Shown here: piece after piece, positions 26,713 to 37,187 of the stretch
Position numbering within the stretch: position 1 is the stretch's first letter
Layout: the number at the start of each line of letters is the position of its first letter
DNA from: Moniliella sp. 'wahieum'
Taxonomy: Eukaryota; Basidiomycota; Moniliellomycetes; Moniliellales; Moniliellaceae
NCBI GenBank assembly: GCA_003971905.1
Contig: RSEE01000003.1
Coordinates: 124,001-188,000, forward strand
Reading direction: 5' to 3'
Length of the DNA: 64,000 bases
The notes under the pieces: model-generated
The model's database searches: none
Seen by the model: the letters and a program-made list of their open reading frames with translations, nothing else
What the model was told of the DNA's origin: nothing
Program-made: the position numbers and the translations under genes

Positions 26713-28095
26713 CGAGGAAGACAGAGACGAAGGCGGAGACGGGGACGGGGATAATCGGGGTCGGGGAGGGCGGCGGGTGGAAGCAAAAGAGTTGTCAACT
26801 GAGGCCACTCTGCTGTTTCCGCGTCATCAACCGAGCGCTGAGCGCCCGCCGCCTGGGGGGCGTTCCCAGCAGCAGGGCAGCGGAGACGCAGGTGCTGAGG
26901 TCAGCAGCCCGCCACACAGCCCCTGTCCGGGGGGGCGCATGCAGCACGGGGCCGCAGGAACGCGGCAGGCTGGCTCTGCGCTGGCTGAGCTCAGCTGAGT
27001 GCACTGCAGCCTGGCGCGCAGCAGCACGCCGCCGGACGAACGCACACGCGACAGCGCAGCAGGCGGTCTCACACGCCCGGGGCGGCTGACTGGCCTGCTG
27101 CGGCGCTGCGGGTGCCAACAGCAGATACCAGCCAGGCGCTGGCATGCACGCGGCTGACATGTGGCATGCCGGTGCTCCAAGCCATCCCAGCGCCACGCAC
27201 CCGAGCAGCCCCGCCGCCCAGCCGCCCCCGCCGCACCAGCACGCACGCCCAGCACACTGCACCCCTGCGGCCCCTGCATCCATATCCATTCCATTTGGGC
27301 CAAGCGGCACGCGGCCTCCCACAGCGCAGTGCCACGCAGTGCCCAGCAAGCCACGTGTGCTGCGCTTCCCCCGGCGCCTGCGGGCGCTTTGCTACCGGTT
27401 TTGCCGGTAGCAAGTGCCGTGTCCCACGCCATCCGACCCTATGCAGCCCTTGCTGCTGCTCATATTCGCTTCCCACTGCCTCTAGTCGCACCCTAGTCAA
27501 CACCAACACCTGCCTCTCCGTCACCACCGCCACCTCTCCCAATCCAGCCATGGCAGCAAGCCCAAGACACTACTCACGCCTCCCCTCCCACCATCCCGCC
27601 GGCTTCGTGCTGCTGTTTCCCACTAGTCCAGTAAAGCCCGTGTCCAGGTCTGGGCAGTCACCATTGTCAACTCTCTCGCCCTCAGCGTCTTCGCACCTGA
27701 GCCTCAGGCCCTCACATGCCAGCCACATCGCCCCGCTGCTGCTCAAGCCCCCAGAGGCCCAGCGGGTTCCGATGTAGATATCATCACATTATTCCCCTGC
27801 AGTGTCTACCCTCCCAAGGCTCACAGGCCGCTTTGCGAATACCCAGAGTGGGCTATAGCATCAACCAAACACAGGACAAAGCTGCTGGCAAGACAGAAAC
27901 ACATAATCTGATCGGCCAACCAGTTGGAATCGGCCAGTCGATGGCAAACTAAAATGGCGAGTGGCTTGAGGGTAGCCAGCGATGTACAAGACGTCCCGCC
28001 AAGACCTGTGCTGATGGCATAAGAGGATCGAGTCAAAACACATAAAACCCCGCATGGAATCGGGGTCATGGGCGGACATTGAGCAGTGCATCCGC
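26713..28095. promoter_or_regulatory. GC-rich promoter island upstream of the PIN4-like gene
   Basis: From 26.8 to 27.4 kb the DNA is dense in CAGC/GCTG and GAGCGCTGAGC words, unlike the coding parts. A perfect 10-base inverted repeat (TTGCTACCGG / CCGGTAGCAA, 5-base loop) lies at 27389-27413. Long open frames on the plus strand here have no domain and come from the base skew. The part from 27.8 to 28.1 kb is NAC-alpha 3' DNA. Confidence 0.4.
27389..27413. repeat. Perfect inverted repeat, 10-base arms
   Basis: Arms TTGCTACCGG (27389-27398) and CCGGTAGCAA (27404-27413) flank the loop TTTTG. The stem contains the ACCGG core that recurs elsewhere in the intergenic DNA. It could be a protein-binding palindrome or an RNA hairpin; no gene lies on it. 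Confidence 0.6.
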
Positions 28096-28735
28096 TTAGG
28101 CCGTTGCTTCCATGATGGCGTTGATCTGAAATGGGACAAGTCAGAAGGGCCAAGGACAGGGAAACACGCTAGCGCCAAGAAACAAATACACACCAGGTCA
28201 CCGTTGGTAGACTTGAGCGCCTTGATCGCACGGTTGCGGCTAGCCTTGGATTGAGCCATGACCAGCTCAATGTCAGACTCGTTCACGCCCTCGGCATCAA
28301 TGGGCTCCTCATCCTCCTCAGCAGGCTCTGGCTTCTTGGATTCCGACAAAAGCGCCTCGGCTTGGGCAGAGAAATCGCCACCGGCAGCCTGCTGCATCTG
28401 GAGGAGCTGCTGCTGCTGCTGCTGCTGAGCGGCCTGGAGCGCAAGTTGTGCTGGTTGGGGTCCTCAACCTTGCCCTCACCAAAGATCACATACGAGTCGG
28501 CAGTGGAAGACTTGTACACTTCCGGGTTGCTGATCACGTACAGGTGGCCACGAGCACGGCGCATGGCAATGCGCGAAATGCCGGGCACACGCTCCAGGCC
28601 GAGGCCCTGGAGAGCCTTGCGGCTCTTGCGCTCAGCGCGGTTCGCAATCTGCTCCGAAACAACCACATCTGAGCCGGCCTGAGCCAGCTGGGCGTTCTGC
28701 AGGCCTTCGGTGACTTCCTCAATCGTGGCGGACAT
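28096..28735 (-). CDS. EGD2: Nascent polypeptide-associated complex alpha subunit
   Basis: NAC-alpha pairs with NAC-beta at the ribosome exit and shields nascent chains. Start [15 protein letters not shown] at 28735. The NAC domain comprises [36 protein letters not shown] and [17 protein letters not shown], with a Q-rich stretch after it (a run of CTG/CAG triplets at 28408-28428, imported as QQQQQQQ). The C-terminal UBA domain contains [20 protein letters not shown] and ALKSTNGDL; after an intron at 28126-28193 (gtgtgt..ttcag) comes INAIMEATA*. One frame slip near VEDPNQHN. About 190 residues, as usual. Confidence 0.95.
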
Positions 28736-29256
28736 GGTAAAGAAGAGAGGTGGCGGTGGTGGTGATGGCGATGGGCCAAGAAGGTGGTCATACCAAGCAA
28801 TTTCTGACCACGACGAATTGTTCCGGTAGGGTTGGGACATATCCCGCACAGGGCCACTGAACAACGACCTTCCGTCCATTGGAAAATCCGCTCAGGCTTA
28901 GCGCCGCTTTGGGGCAGTCAGCTGTGCACGGCCACATTTGGCTCACATTGGTGTGGTGGGTTGTCCTATGTACATCACCACAGCATCATTTCCCCCCCAC
29001 CCAGTCGCCCAGACAATATCAACCGGATGGCTGACGAGACTGACTGACTATATTGCTGATGGCACTGAAGGTAGGCCACATGGTTCAGCGGACCATATGA
29101 TGCAGTAGCCAGAAGCACGGAACAGCTGCCCTTGCCCACACCCAAGGGGCCTAACCCCCCCTACCCAGCACGGAGATGGGTCAGTTCGGTCATCAGAATA
29201 CAATCACAATGTGTACAATCGCAACGTGCATTTCCCCCTGAGATGGAGATGAACAG
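28736..29256. promoter_or_regulatory. NAC-alpha upstream and RPN8 3' region
   Basis: No gene content. The minus-strand sequence just before the NAC-alpha ATG is pyrimidine-rich (ccaccgccacctctcttcttt), as in highly expressed fungal genes. Confidence 0.35.
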
Positions 29257-30305
29257 CTACTTTGTCTCTGGTTTTTCAGATGGATCGGCTGGCTTGTCCT
29301 TGCCGTCTTCTTGGTCTTTATTCGTCTCCTCCTCCCCGGCGGGAACCTGAGCATCGGCATCATCATCATCGCCACGAGCATTGTCCATGCGGTTGTCGAC
29401 CAAGCCATGGAGAGCAATAACGGAGCGAATCAATGATGAGAGGTAAACAACCAACAGTTGATCATTGTTGGCTGCGGTCAAGGCCCGTTGGAGCGGGGCA
29501 TATCTAGGTTGGGAAGCAAGTTGAAGATATCTTGGAGGTTATAAATGATCTGGTGGTTCACCGGCAAGCGGCCCGCTACTACCTCTTGCAGGTAATCCGA
29601 ATCTCAACCAAGCGCCCCTGCAGTCCCCGGAGCCCCACCAGCCGATCCTCCACCCGCGTCGATAACGTCCCCACTGATGTGGTGTCTCGCACGTCCCGAA
29701 GCAAATGTTCGACTCCAATCTCCTCAGCCTCCTCAGCCTGGATCTCCGATGGAACATGCATAAAAGTAGCTTCGGTCGTCGTCCCATCGTCCTTGATCTC
29801 CTCCACAGCAAAGTAGGCATTGGTAGGCAAGCCAGCTTCTCGCTGTCGTGGGTCAATAATGACCATGACCGGGCGTTGAATGATCCGCTTCATCAGCTCG
29901 TTTATCTCCAGATCGGAAGAGCGTAGTCGTGGGCCGGTGTGGTACCACCCGATCATCTTTTCCTTGGCTGCCATCAGATTGTAAGTCAGTGCCTTGCATG
30001 GTACGTTACCCAGTGGAAATAACGCGTACCATTGACCTTTTGAACATGTCGTTCATGCCTAGGATGTAATTGTGGTCCAGAAACCAGGTTTTGGGGTCGT
30101 GATCGTCCTCCTCAAAGGGAACCGCAAACGAGTTGGCAACATTAACCACTTGACCATCATCTTGGCCGAGCAACACACCCACACAGCGCTTCCGCGCGCC
30201 CGTTGCACTCCGAGCCGCATGGTCCGCCACACTGAGCAGAACCAGCGGGTGGACAATAACTGTCGTGTTGGACAGCGCGACCGTTTCGGCTGTCGTGGTG
30301 GGCAT
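29257..30305 (-). CDS. RPN8: 26S proteasome lid subunit RPN8 (MPN- domain)
   Basis: Non-catalytic MPN subunit that pairs with the deubiquitinase RPN11 in the proteasome lid. Start at 30305: [20 protein letters not shown]. Then [38 protein letters not shown], an intron at about 29973-30028 (gtacgc..ggcag), [39 protein letters not shown] and [20 protein letters not shown]. After that come the lid-interacting helices ([19 protein letters not shown], spread over two frames) and an acidic tail ending [11 protein letters not shown]. The HxH-D metal motif of RPN11 is absent, as expected for RPN8 rather than RPN11. The splice acceptor is one base out of phase, and a second slip lies near 29540, both probably sequence errors. 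Confidence 0.93.
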
Positions 30306-30804
30306 AACGGGTCGGTGGTTGAGTCCTGGACAGCACGGTGGCCTGGCTCCAGTTGGACGCGTTTGGTTGACGCTTTGGGCCACGCAATGCCAGCCAATTC
30401 CGCTGTCTCTTCCGCCACATCCGGCGTGACGTTCAGATTTCAACGTTGCATTTTTGAGTGCACCGCAGGAGCCTGTTCCTGGCTCATATCCAGCTGCCCA
30501 GCGACCAGCCAGAGAAAGGCGAGTAGAACGAGTACTCAAGGAGGCAAAGCAGCCGTTGATAGGGGGAGGAGACATGGCTAGGAAGCGCGCAGTAGGAACG
30601 TTTGCCAGACTACTTGAGAGGACCGTGACACCAAGTTTAGAGTGTGTCTATGTGGACAATTAGAAGCACCTGGCAATCACATATGCCCCTTTTGATCAGC
30701 TATAGAAAGGAGAGGGTCAGGAGCAGCTGAGCTTCAGCCGCTGAAGCCCGTCGATTCAAGGAGTAGGCCAGATGCAATCAGGCAGTTAGACCGAACAAAA
30801 CAGA
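30306..30804. promoter_or_regulatory. RPN8 upstream and transketolase 3' region
   Basis: No recognisable gene in about 500 bases. The part near 30306-30450 should carry the RPN8 promoter; the word gcagctgagcttcagccgctgaa (split at 30724-30746) is a small GC-rich dyad. Confidence 0.35.
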
Positions 30805-32811
30805 TTAAAGAAGCTCCTTGACCTTCTTTTGGATCGAGTCCGAGTCGAGGCCCTGGTGGGGGATTTGCTCCCAGAGTCCACCCGAACCCTCAATGGTGGT
30901 GCCGAGGTGGCCAAACTTGCCCGGGCGAATGTTGCGTTCAAGGAGCCAGGAGCCGACGCGCGAGCCAAGGCCAGTCGCCTTGTTGAACGACTCAACCACC
31001 AGGGTGAACTTGCCAGCACCCCACACCTTGATCGCCTCCTCGTCTACGACGTTGAGGGTCGACTTGTTGATCACACCAACCTTGATCCCTCGGCCTTGAG
31101 CTTGTCAACGGCATCGACGACACGGTACAGCATCTCACCAAACGTGACGATCCAGCCTTCGACCTCACGGGAGCACCACGGATAATGTCATCCTTGCCCG
31201 GAACAAAAGTGTAGCCCTCGCCATAGAAGCGCTCCGAGTCCGAACCCTCCTTCAACACCCAAGGAACCTTCGAGCGCGTCGAAAACACAAACCGAAGGCC
31301 AGGCGCATACAGCACCTTCTCAATCACCGCCGTCATCTGAGTCGGGTCGGCAGGGAAGTAGAGGCTGGTGGGTACGCCGCATCGGACAGGCCATTGTCGG
31401 CAAAGAAGTTGTTAATACCAAAGTGGCAGGGTTGTCCGCCATCTCATCCACACCAGCATGGGAGAAATGAGAGAGAACGTTAGACTTGTTGAGACGGGCC
31501 ATGGTGAGCTCCGAGACGATCATCTCGAGGAAGGCTGAGAAGGTGGAGAAGATACCGGTGCGGTACTCGCCTTCGGGAACAAACGAGCCAAAGCCAGCCG
31601 CGGCGCTAAAGTTGCCGCGCCGCAAATGCCGAGGACCAGAAGACTGGGGTGCTTCTGAATGACCTTAAGGCCAGTCGAGCCCTCCAAGTCAGAGTCAACG
31701 CAAAGCACCTTCTTGGCGTTCTCTTCCGCCGACGTTTTGTCCAGCACAGCGGCCACAGCGTCGCCAAAACACAACACGGTTGGCACCACGCTCCTTGGTC
31801 GATCCAATGTAAGTGTAAGGGTCCTTGCGGGGCTTGATGCTCTCGAGGATGGCAACAGCGTCCTTGTTCCCAGCGTCGGTAAGGAACTCAATCGCCTTCG
31901 GAAGGGGAATCACATCGTGGCCGTGAGGGTTGCCCTCAATGCCCTTGATACCAGGTGCCATGGGACGCTTGGTGATCACAGCGACGGGACCCTTGGTGTT
32001 GACCGACTCAATGATCGCGCCAAAGAGGCTGTCCAGGTCCTCACCCTCGGCACGAATGATCTTGAGGCCATGGCCTTCCAACGTCTTGCCAACGTCGTAG
32101 CCCTTGAAGTAGTCCGACGGGTGGCCGGCAATGGTGACATTGTTGTCATCAATGAAGAGCTTCACATTCAAGTCTTTGGCAACTGCAAGGCGCGCCGCCT
32201 CGGCATCGTCACCCTCCTGCTCCGAGCCGTCCGAACCAAGCATAATAGTGATCTTGTCCGCGTGGGCAGCTGCCACACCATTGACCATCGGCCACATGTG
32301 GCCCAGACGACCCGACGAAAACTTGACGCCCGGAGTCAAGCCCAACTCGGGGTGGCCAGGGAGTTTGCTGTCAGCCTCACGGTAGTAGAGGAGGTGCTCG
32401 GCAGGGAACGCGCCGTCGAGAACAGCGAGAAGGTACTGGGTGGCAACACGGTGGCCAGCCTCGTCGAAGAAAGTCTGGTAGAACTTGGCGCCATCAGGGC
32501 CAGCAAAGAGCGAAAGGAGCAGAACAACCTCAGGGACAGTGTCGTAAGGCCCACCCGTGTGGCCAGAGACTGTGTGCGGGAAAGGGTCAGTAAGATTCCC
32601 GACGAAAGAGCGCACGGAAGGAATGCGTACCGCCACGAGCCGCACCAGACGCGGTGAAGAAGATGATGGCCTCACGGAGGATTTTGATGTTGGTGGCCAG
32701 CTGGGCCTTCTGCTCTGCAGTCAGCTGCTTGTCGGCAAGCGACAGGGGCACAGGCTTGTACTGGTCCAGCGGAACAGGGAACTTGGTAATATCAAAGGCC
32801 TGGAGGGGCAT
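30805..32811 (-). CDS. Transketolase-family protein (fungal short form)
   Basis: Thiamine-diphosphate enzyme of the transketolase/dihydroxyacetone-synthase family; it probably moves two-carbon units between sugar phosphates in the cytosol. Start MPLQAFDITKFPVPLDQYKP at 32811; an intron at 32570-32630 (gtacgc..cacag) follows FFTASGAARG. Then SGHTGGPYDTVPEVVLLLSL, DEAGHRVATQYLLAVLDG, LGLTPGVKFSSGRLGHMWPM, and LGSDGSEQEGDDAEAARLA with DDNNVTIAGHPSDY (TPP/metal site). The pyrimidine domain has DSDLEGSTGLKVI and MARLNKSNVLSHFSHAGVD. The C-terminal domain ends SIQKKVKELL*. The wording (SGRLGHMWP, SHAGVD, LNVVDEE) is closer to a conserved fungal transketolase-like family than to canonical TKL1, so the substrate is left open. 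About 660 residues, with about four frame slips. Confidence 0.85.
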
Positions 32812-33678
32812 GGTGGATGTGGGGGGAAGGGGCAGATGGGCGGAAGGGGTGGTGGGCGTAAGCAATGGAGAACGTGGCAAGGGTTGACGACGGCCTTCGT
32901 AGGTTCAACGTTCAACTGAACGTTCAACCTAACGCTTTGATCAGATCTCAGAATCAAGAGGCTAGAGAGAACCATGTCCGCAACACTGCCCCCTCGCTGG
33001 TGCTCGGCGCCACCTCTTGCGGCTCGGGGCGGCACAGGACAGCGCACTGCCCCTCTAGCGCTGCATTGCAGCCTAGGCGGAGGGGCAGTGTGTGCACAGA
33101 CCTCCTGACGCGCAAGAAGATCGGCGGGCTGCAGGCACCAACGTCCAACCCAAGCGCCCAAACCCCGCGTCTGTCTCCGGTGTGCCTGCCCGCGCGTCCT
33201 TACGCTAGCATACGCCGTGCCAACAGCCCCGCCCCAGTGCCCCCACCACTACTACGACATATATCAGATGGCCTCTATTCAACGGTACTGCCACCAACAC
33301 TACCCAGCTTCTCGCCGCCCAACCGCTCCAGCACTCAGGCGCTCAGGAGTGAAGTTCATTAGCACTATGATGCCTGCTGGTGACCAACTCTAGTTTCCTC
33401 AGGCCTCATGAGTCAACACTGGACTCGGTTCTCAAGCACAACAGAGTACAAGCACGGTACGCCGCCGGCGAAGGTACCAGAGATGTACCCGCCCTTCTCC
33501 AACCGAAACCGTTGGTACCCAATTTCAAAGGGCAACGTCAATGGTAAGTCCGATCTCGAGGCCATCCTATGCCTTGAGGCTTGAAGCCTTGGTGGGAGAA
33601 GTTGATGAGACCTGGAGTCCTGATGGTCCTCGAGGGTGATGCAATCGCACTGGTGGCGGTGGTGGATTAAGCCAGCGC
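32812..33678. promoter_or_regulatory. Transketolase-like gene promoter with GTTCAAC repeats
   Basis: At 32901-32930 lies the near-palindrome AGGTTCAACGTTCAAC..GAACGTTCAACCT, 90-120 bases before the start codon; the same GTTCAACGTTCAAC word occurs before GFA1. Between 32.98 and 33.3 kb is a CAG/GCC-rich island like those upstream of other genes here. A possible short plus-strand gene (33408-33690) is listed separately. Confidence 0.45.
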
Positions 33679-33690
33679 CTAGAGAGAAAC
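33408..33690 (+). CDS. Possible small protein, two exons
   Basis: An ATG at 33408 opens a 48-residue frame with protein-like composition (MSQHWTRFSSTTEYKHG, then PPAKVPEMYPPFSNRNRWYP) that runs into a textbook donor GTAAGT at 33553. A matching acceptor (gcgcctag, about 33678) would add a few residues (RNIKQPVASRG*), giving roughly 57 residues. Small mitochondrial complex subunits look like this, but I recognise no family. The putative second exon overlaps the 3' end of the minus-strand gene next to it. Chance remains likely. Confidence 0.25.
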
Positions 33691-34451
33691 ATCAAGCAGC
33701 CAGTCGCCTCCAGAGGCTAGGCTGTGGAACAAGGAAAACAGAAGCGAGAAAAACAAGGCAACTCCTACGCCTGAGGAGGGACTGACGGCCCAGGCGGCCA
33801 AAACACACGAGCCACTCAACAGAAGTACTATATAAGCCACCTTGCGGGCTGTGGCTCGGGCGAGCGGGGAATCAGGCATGCACACACATTCGTCCAACGT
33901 ACTTATTGTGGATGGGTTGGGACCAGATCCAGCGGCAACCTAGTCAACAAAAAAAAACACGCTGGTGGGAGACCCGAGGGATGGGCACCGGAGTAGTAGC
34001 AATGCTGACCTTCTGGCCCATCGCACCGGTAGGGTCAAAAAAGATATTGAAGAGCTGCGCATTGGCTGTGGCAGCCTCTGTGGCCAAAAAAACGCGTGGT
34101 GTAACTGTGGTCGTAGCTAGGAATCAGGTACATCTTTCAATGTGCCCTCAGTCAATCCCGTGTCCTTCCCTCTGCCACTGGTGCTTCCTTTGCTTCGCGT
34201 GGTACTTGGTTCCCACTCGTATCGCCCGACAATCCGACAGAGAAGCAACTTCTCGTTTCCTTTGCCCGAACACTTGCCTCGTTCAGTTGCTTTCCATTCG
34301 TTGACTTCAGGGGGAGGGGGACGACGGATGGCCCACGGGGTAGCGCTGCCAATGTCAGCACAGGAACGGAGACGGATGGCACAAGGCACGGCAGAGGAGA
34401 CGTATGATGACTAGCTGGCGGCCTTGTGGTAGCACTGGGTTCACCACTCAT
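33679..34451 (-). CDS. Orphan membrane protein, likely three exons
   Basis: Not recognised. Three protein-like blocks on the minus strand join in frame if two introns are removed. Exon 1 ends EVNEWKATERGKCSGKGNEK, LLLCRIVGRYEWEP. The intron is 34117-34205 (gtacca..ttcctag). Exon 2 reads TTTVTPRVFLATEAATANAQ, LFNIFFDPTGAMGQKVSIAT. A very short intron, 33940-33973 (gtctcc..gactag, 34 nt), follows. Exon 3 reads VAAGSGPNPSTISTLDECVC and MPDSPLARATARK, then two hydrophobic spans (VAYIVLLLSGSCVLAAWAVS and GVGVALFFSLLFSLF) and DWLLDVSL*. This predicts a soluble N-terminal part and a C-terminal hairpin in a membrane. No ATG is in frame with exon 1; the ATG at 34451 (MSGEPSATTRPP) is one frame slip away. 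Splice sites and codon use support a real gene; its function is unknown. Confidence 0.42.
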
Positions 34452-36116
34452 GCTGTTAGCGGCGGAGCATCAACCCAGTCAAGAGTAGGCAACTCGCACT
34501 ACTCGACCAGCACACTGCGATGGGGCAGAGCGACAGACTCCGCGTTCAGCAAACCGCACTAGCAGTACAGACATTGCCGTTGCACCATGCGTCGGGCTGA
34601 TCCGCCGCTGGTAGCAAGAAGGTGGCGGTGGTTGGGGGGGTGAGCCCGAGGGGCAGATGCACTGATGAGATGCCTGCCAGCTGCACCTGTGGGAGCTGGG
34701 GTGGGTGACAAGTACCCCTTGCCACTAACCCACGAACCATTTGCTCTGTCCCAAGCAACCCTCCAGGAGAACCCCGGGATAACAACGGTAGCTCTCCACC
34801 ATCCTCTCGTTCAAATGTTGTGCACCCAAGTCGTAAGTGACTGCCACTCTTCAGTCATCATCAGTAGAAGGGCCGAAAATAAAGATCGTTCACAGCCACC
34901 CCCGCTGCAGCGTACGTAGCGTTCATTCTGAGAGAAAGGTATCAAGAAAATCTATATGCATGCGATGAGAAGACGACGGAGTGGAAGATCGCAGGCAAAA
35001 AAATGTCAGGTGTCAGGGAGATGGAGAGAAAAGGGATGCAGATGGATTGAATACATTATCTCTGGGCAGCCTGATGGATCTATATGTATACTTCTGAAGG
35101 AAAAGGGCACATCTGAGAGGTAGACACAGGATAACAATTGATAGTACTGATAGGAATCAGGCAATGCCGCGAACAAGCCATAAGGCCTAAGGCCTATTAA
35201 GGGCTCCTGGCACGGCGACAGTTTGACAATATGTGCGCTGGGGCAAACCAAAAATGTATCTATGGGGGATTTCGGTCTTTTCTCTCTTCCCATTGATTGC
35301 CCTGAGGGGTCGGCGGCTCTGTGTCCAGCTGCCTGTAACCACAACCATATGGGAAGCTGGCGACCCGGCGTGGTCTTCTCCCAAACATACATGAGACTCC
35401 AGCGCCCCTCTGCGCCCAGCGGCCGACGCCCATTATGTGGGTGTGTGGGTTGTCGCACTGTCTGAGTTGGACGCAATCAGTAATCAACCGTTGGGCTGCG
35501 GACACCAAACTCCGGTGAGTTTGGCCCTGGGCGCGCGCTCAGCGACACGACACGCGCCGGCTTTGGGGGCAGCGTACTGGTATCTGCTCCTGCTGCGGCA
35601 TGCGCCTTGCCTTGCCGAATGTGGCGCCCCAGGCGTTCCTTCCCACGACCAGGGTCCAGCACCGGCGGGGGGGCAGTGGCTTGCGTGCGCCCGCACCGCG
35701 CCACGGGGCATGCTGTCCCAGGCCCGATGCTGTGGGTGGGGGGCAGGGCAGGGCAGGGCAGGGCGGGGCAGGGCAGCGAGGATGCCGCGCACTGCAGCCT
35801 GCGTCTGGCGCATGATGCATGACGCATAACGCATGATGCATGATGTTCCCTGGGACTGGCGCGGTGGAGCAGTCGTACCGAGTGCACCAGTGCAACGCAA
35901 CATGTGGCGCTCTTCTGAAGCGCCGAACCCTGAAGCCCTGAGGCCCTGCGATCTGAGACTTCATTGAAGCGCTAATATTGACTAGAATAGAATAGGACAG
36001 GGTCGAAGATCATCGATACCTCGATCACCTCCCACTGATTATCCGTCCCTCGTCTTCGCTGCCCCGTCTAGACTCGCTCGGCCAACCCACTGTCCCACAC
36101 CACCCACCCCTCCGCC
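34452..36116. promoter_or_regulatory. Long intergenic region upstream of the G-alpha gene
   Basis: 34.45-35.45 kb is less GC-rich than its surroundings and holds only uninformative open frames. From 35.5 to 35.95 kb the G-alpha promoter island contains a GGGCA repeat (35738-35777), a run of TGCATGATGCATGA words (35811-35843) and, at 36011-36028, two ATCGAT/TCGAT sites. No gene can be supported. Confidence 0.4.
35738..35777 (+). repeat. GGGCA pentanucleotide repeat with G-quadruplex pattern
   Basis: Six or more GGG tracts separated by CA (GGGCAGGGCAGGGCAGGG and continuing) sit on the plus strand about 340 bases before the G-alpha start. This satisfies the usual G3+N1-7 four-tract rule for intramolecular quadruplex formation. 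Confidence 0.75.
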
Positions 36117-37187
36117 ATGGGCTGCATCTCCTCCCGCCCCGACGAGACGGTGGCAACAGCACGCAACGATGCGATCGACGCCCAGCTGAAGAACGACCGC
36201 CTGGCACAGCGCCGCGAGGTCAAGCTTCTTCTCCTCGGCGCTGGCGAGTCGGGGAAGAGCACGGTGCTGAAACAAATGAACCTCATTCATCACGGCCCCT
36301 ACTCGGTGTCTGAGCGCGAGTCGTACAAGGAGATCATCTTTTCCAACACGGTGCAAAGCATGAAGGTGCTGTTGGAGGCGATGGAGGTGCTGGATTTGCC
36401 CCTTGCCGAGGCCCACGCCGTGCCGGCGGCAGAGGTGGTCCTTGCCGCCCCGAGCCAAATTGAGGCCGGCGTGATGCCCCCCGCGCTGACGCAAGCTGTC
36501 GATGTGCTGTGGCATGATGCTGGGATCCTCGCTTGCTTTGCGCGCTCTCGCGAGTTCCAGCTGAACGACTCGGCGCCCTATTACTTTGATGCAATTGCTC
36601 GCATTGGCGCCGCCGACTACATCCCCACGGACCAAGACGTACTGCGCTCCCGGGTCAAGACGACGGGAATTACGGAAACCACCTTCGAGATCGGCAGGTT
36701 GACATACAAACTGCTTGATGTGGGCGGACAGCGTTCCGAGCGCAAAAAGTGGATCCACTGTTTTGACGGGGGTGACAGCTATTCTGTTTTTGGTTGCTGT
36801 TTCGGAATACGATCAGGCACTGTATGAGGATGCCAACGTCAACCGGATGCATGAGGCCTTGATGCTGTTCGACTCGATTTGCAATTCACGATGGTTCTCC
36901 GCCTCGTCCATTATCCTCTTTATGAACAAGATTGATCTCTTTGAGCAGAGCAGAAGCTGTCCACTTCGCCTTTGTCCAACTACTTTGCCGATTTTACCGG
37001 AGGTTCGGACTACAATGCCGCCCTCGAGTTCTTGACCCAACAGTTTGTCCGCCTCAACCAGAACCGCGCCAAACATATCTACACCCACTATACGTGCGCC
37101 ACCGATACCCAGCAGATCAAGTTTGTCATGACTGCGGTCAACGATACAATTCTCTCCAACAACTTGAGGGAATGCGGACTGCTTTGA
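36117..37187 (+). CDS. Heterotrimeric G-protein alpha subunit
   Basis: Membrane-anchored GTPase that relays receptor signals (nutrient or pheromone sensing) to effectors such as adenylate cyclase. MGCISS at the N terminus carries the myristoylation Gly2 and palmitoylation Cys3. The G boxes are complete: G1 [17 protein letters not shown]2 [11 protein letters not shown]3 [13 protein letters not shown]4 FMNKIDLF, G5 TCATDT. The C terminus RECGLL has the cysteine four from the end that is ADP-ribosylated in Gi-type subunits. The alpha-helical domain is slightly enlarged ([20 protein letters not shown]). About 356 residues, no intron. Two frame breaks: an extra G in the run at 36768-36772, and one near 36955. 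The pheromone-pathway Gpa3 and the other smut G-alphas cannot be told apart by eye; the wording looks closest to U. maydis Gpa1. Confidence 0.93.

Noticed and set aside
27112-27777. Plus-strand 221-codon frame between PIN4-like and NAC-alpha genes
   Set aside because: Composition follows the GC island; no family resemblance and no splice or Kozak support.
35006-35476. Minus-strand 156-codon frame upstream of G-alpha
   Set aside because: No recognisable motif; codon use is unlike the genes of the window.
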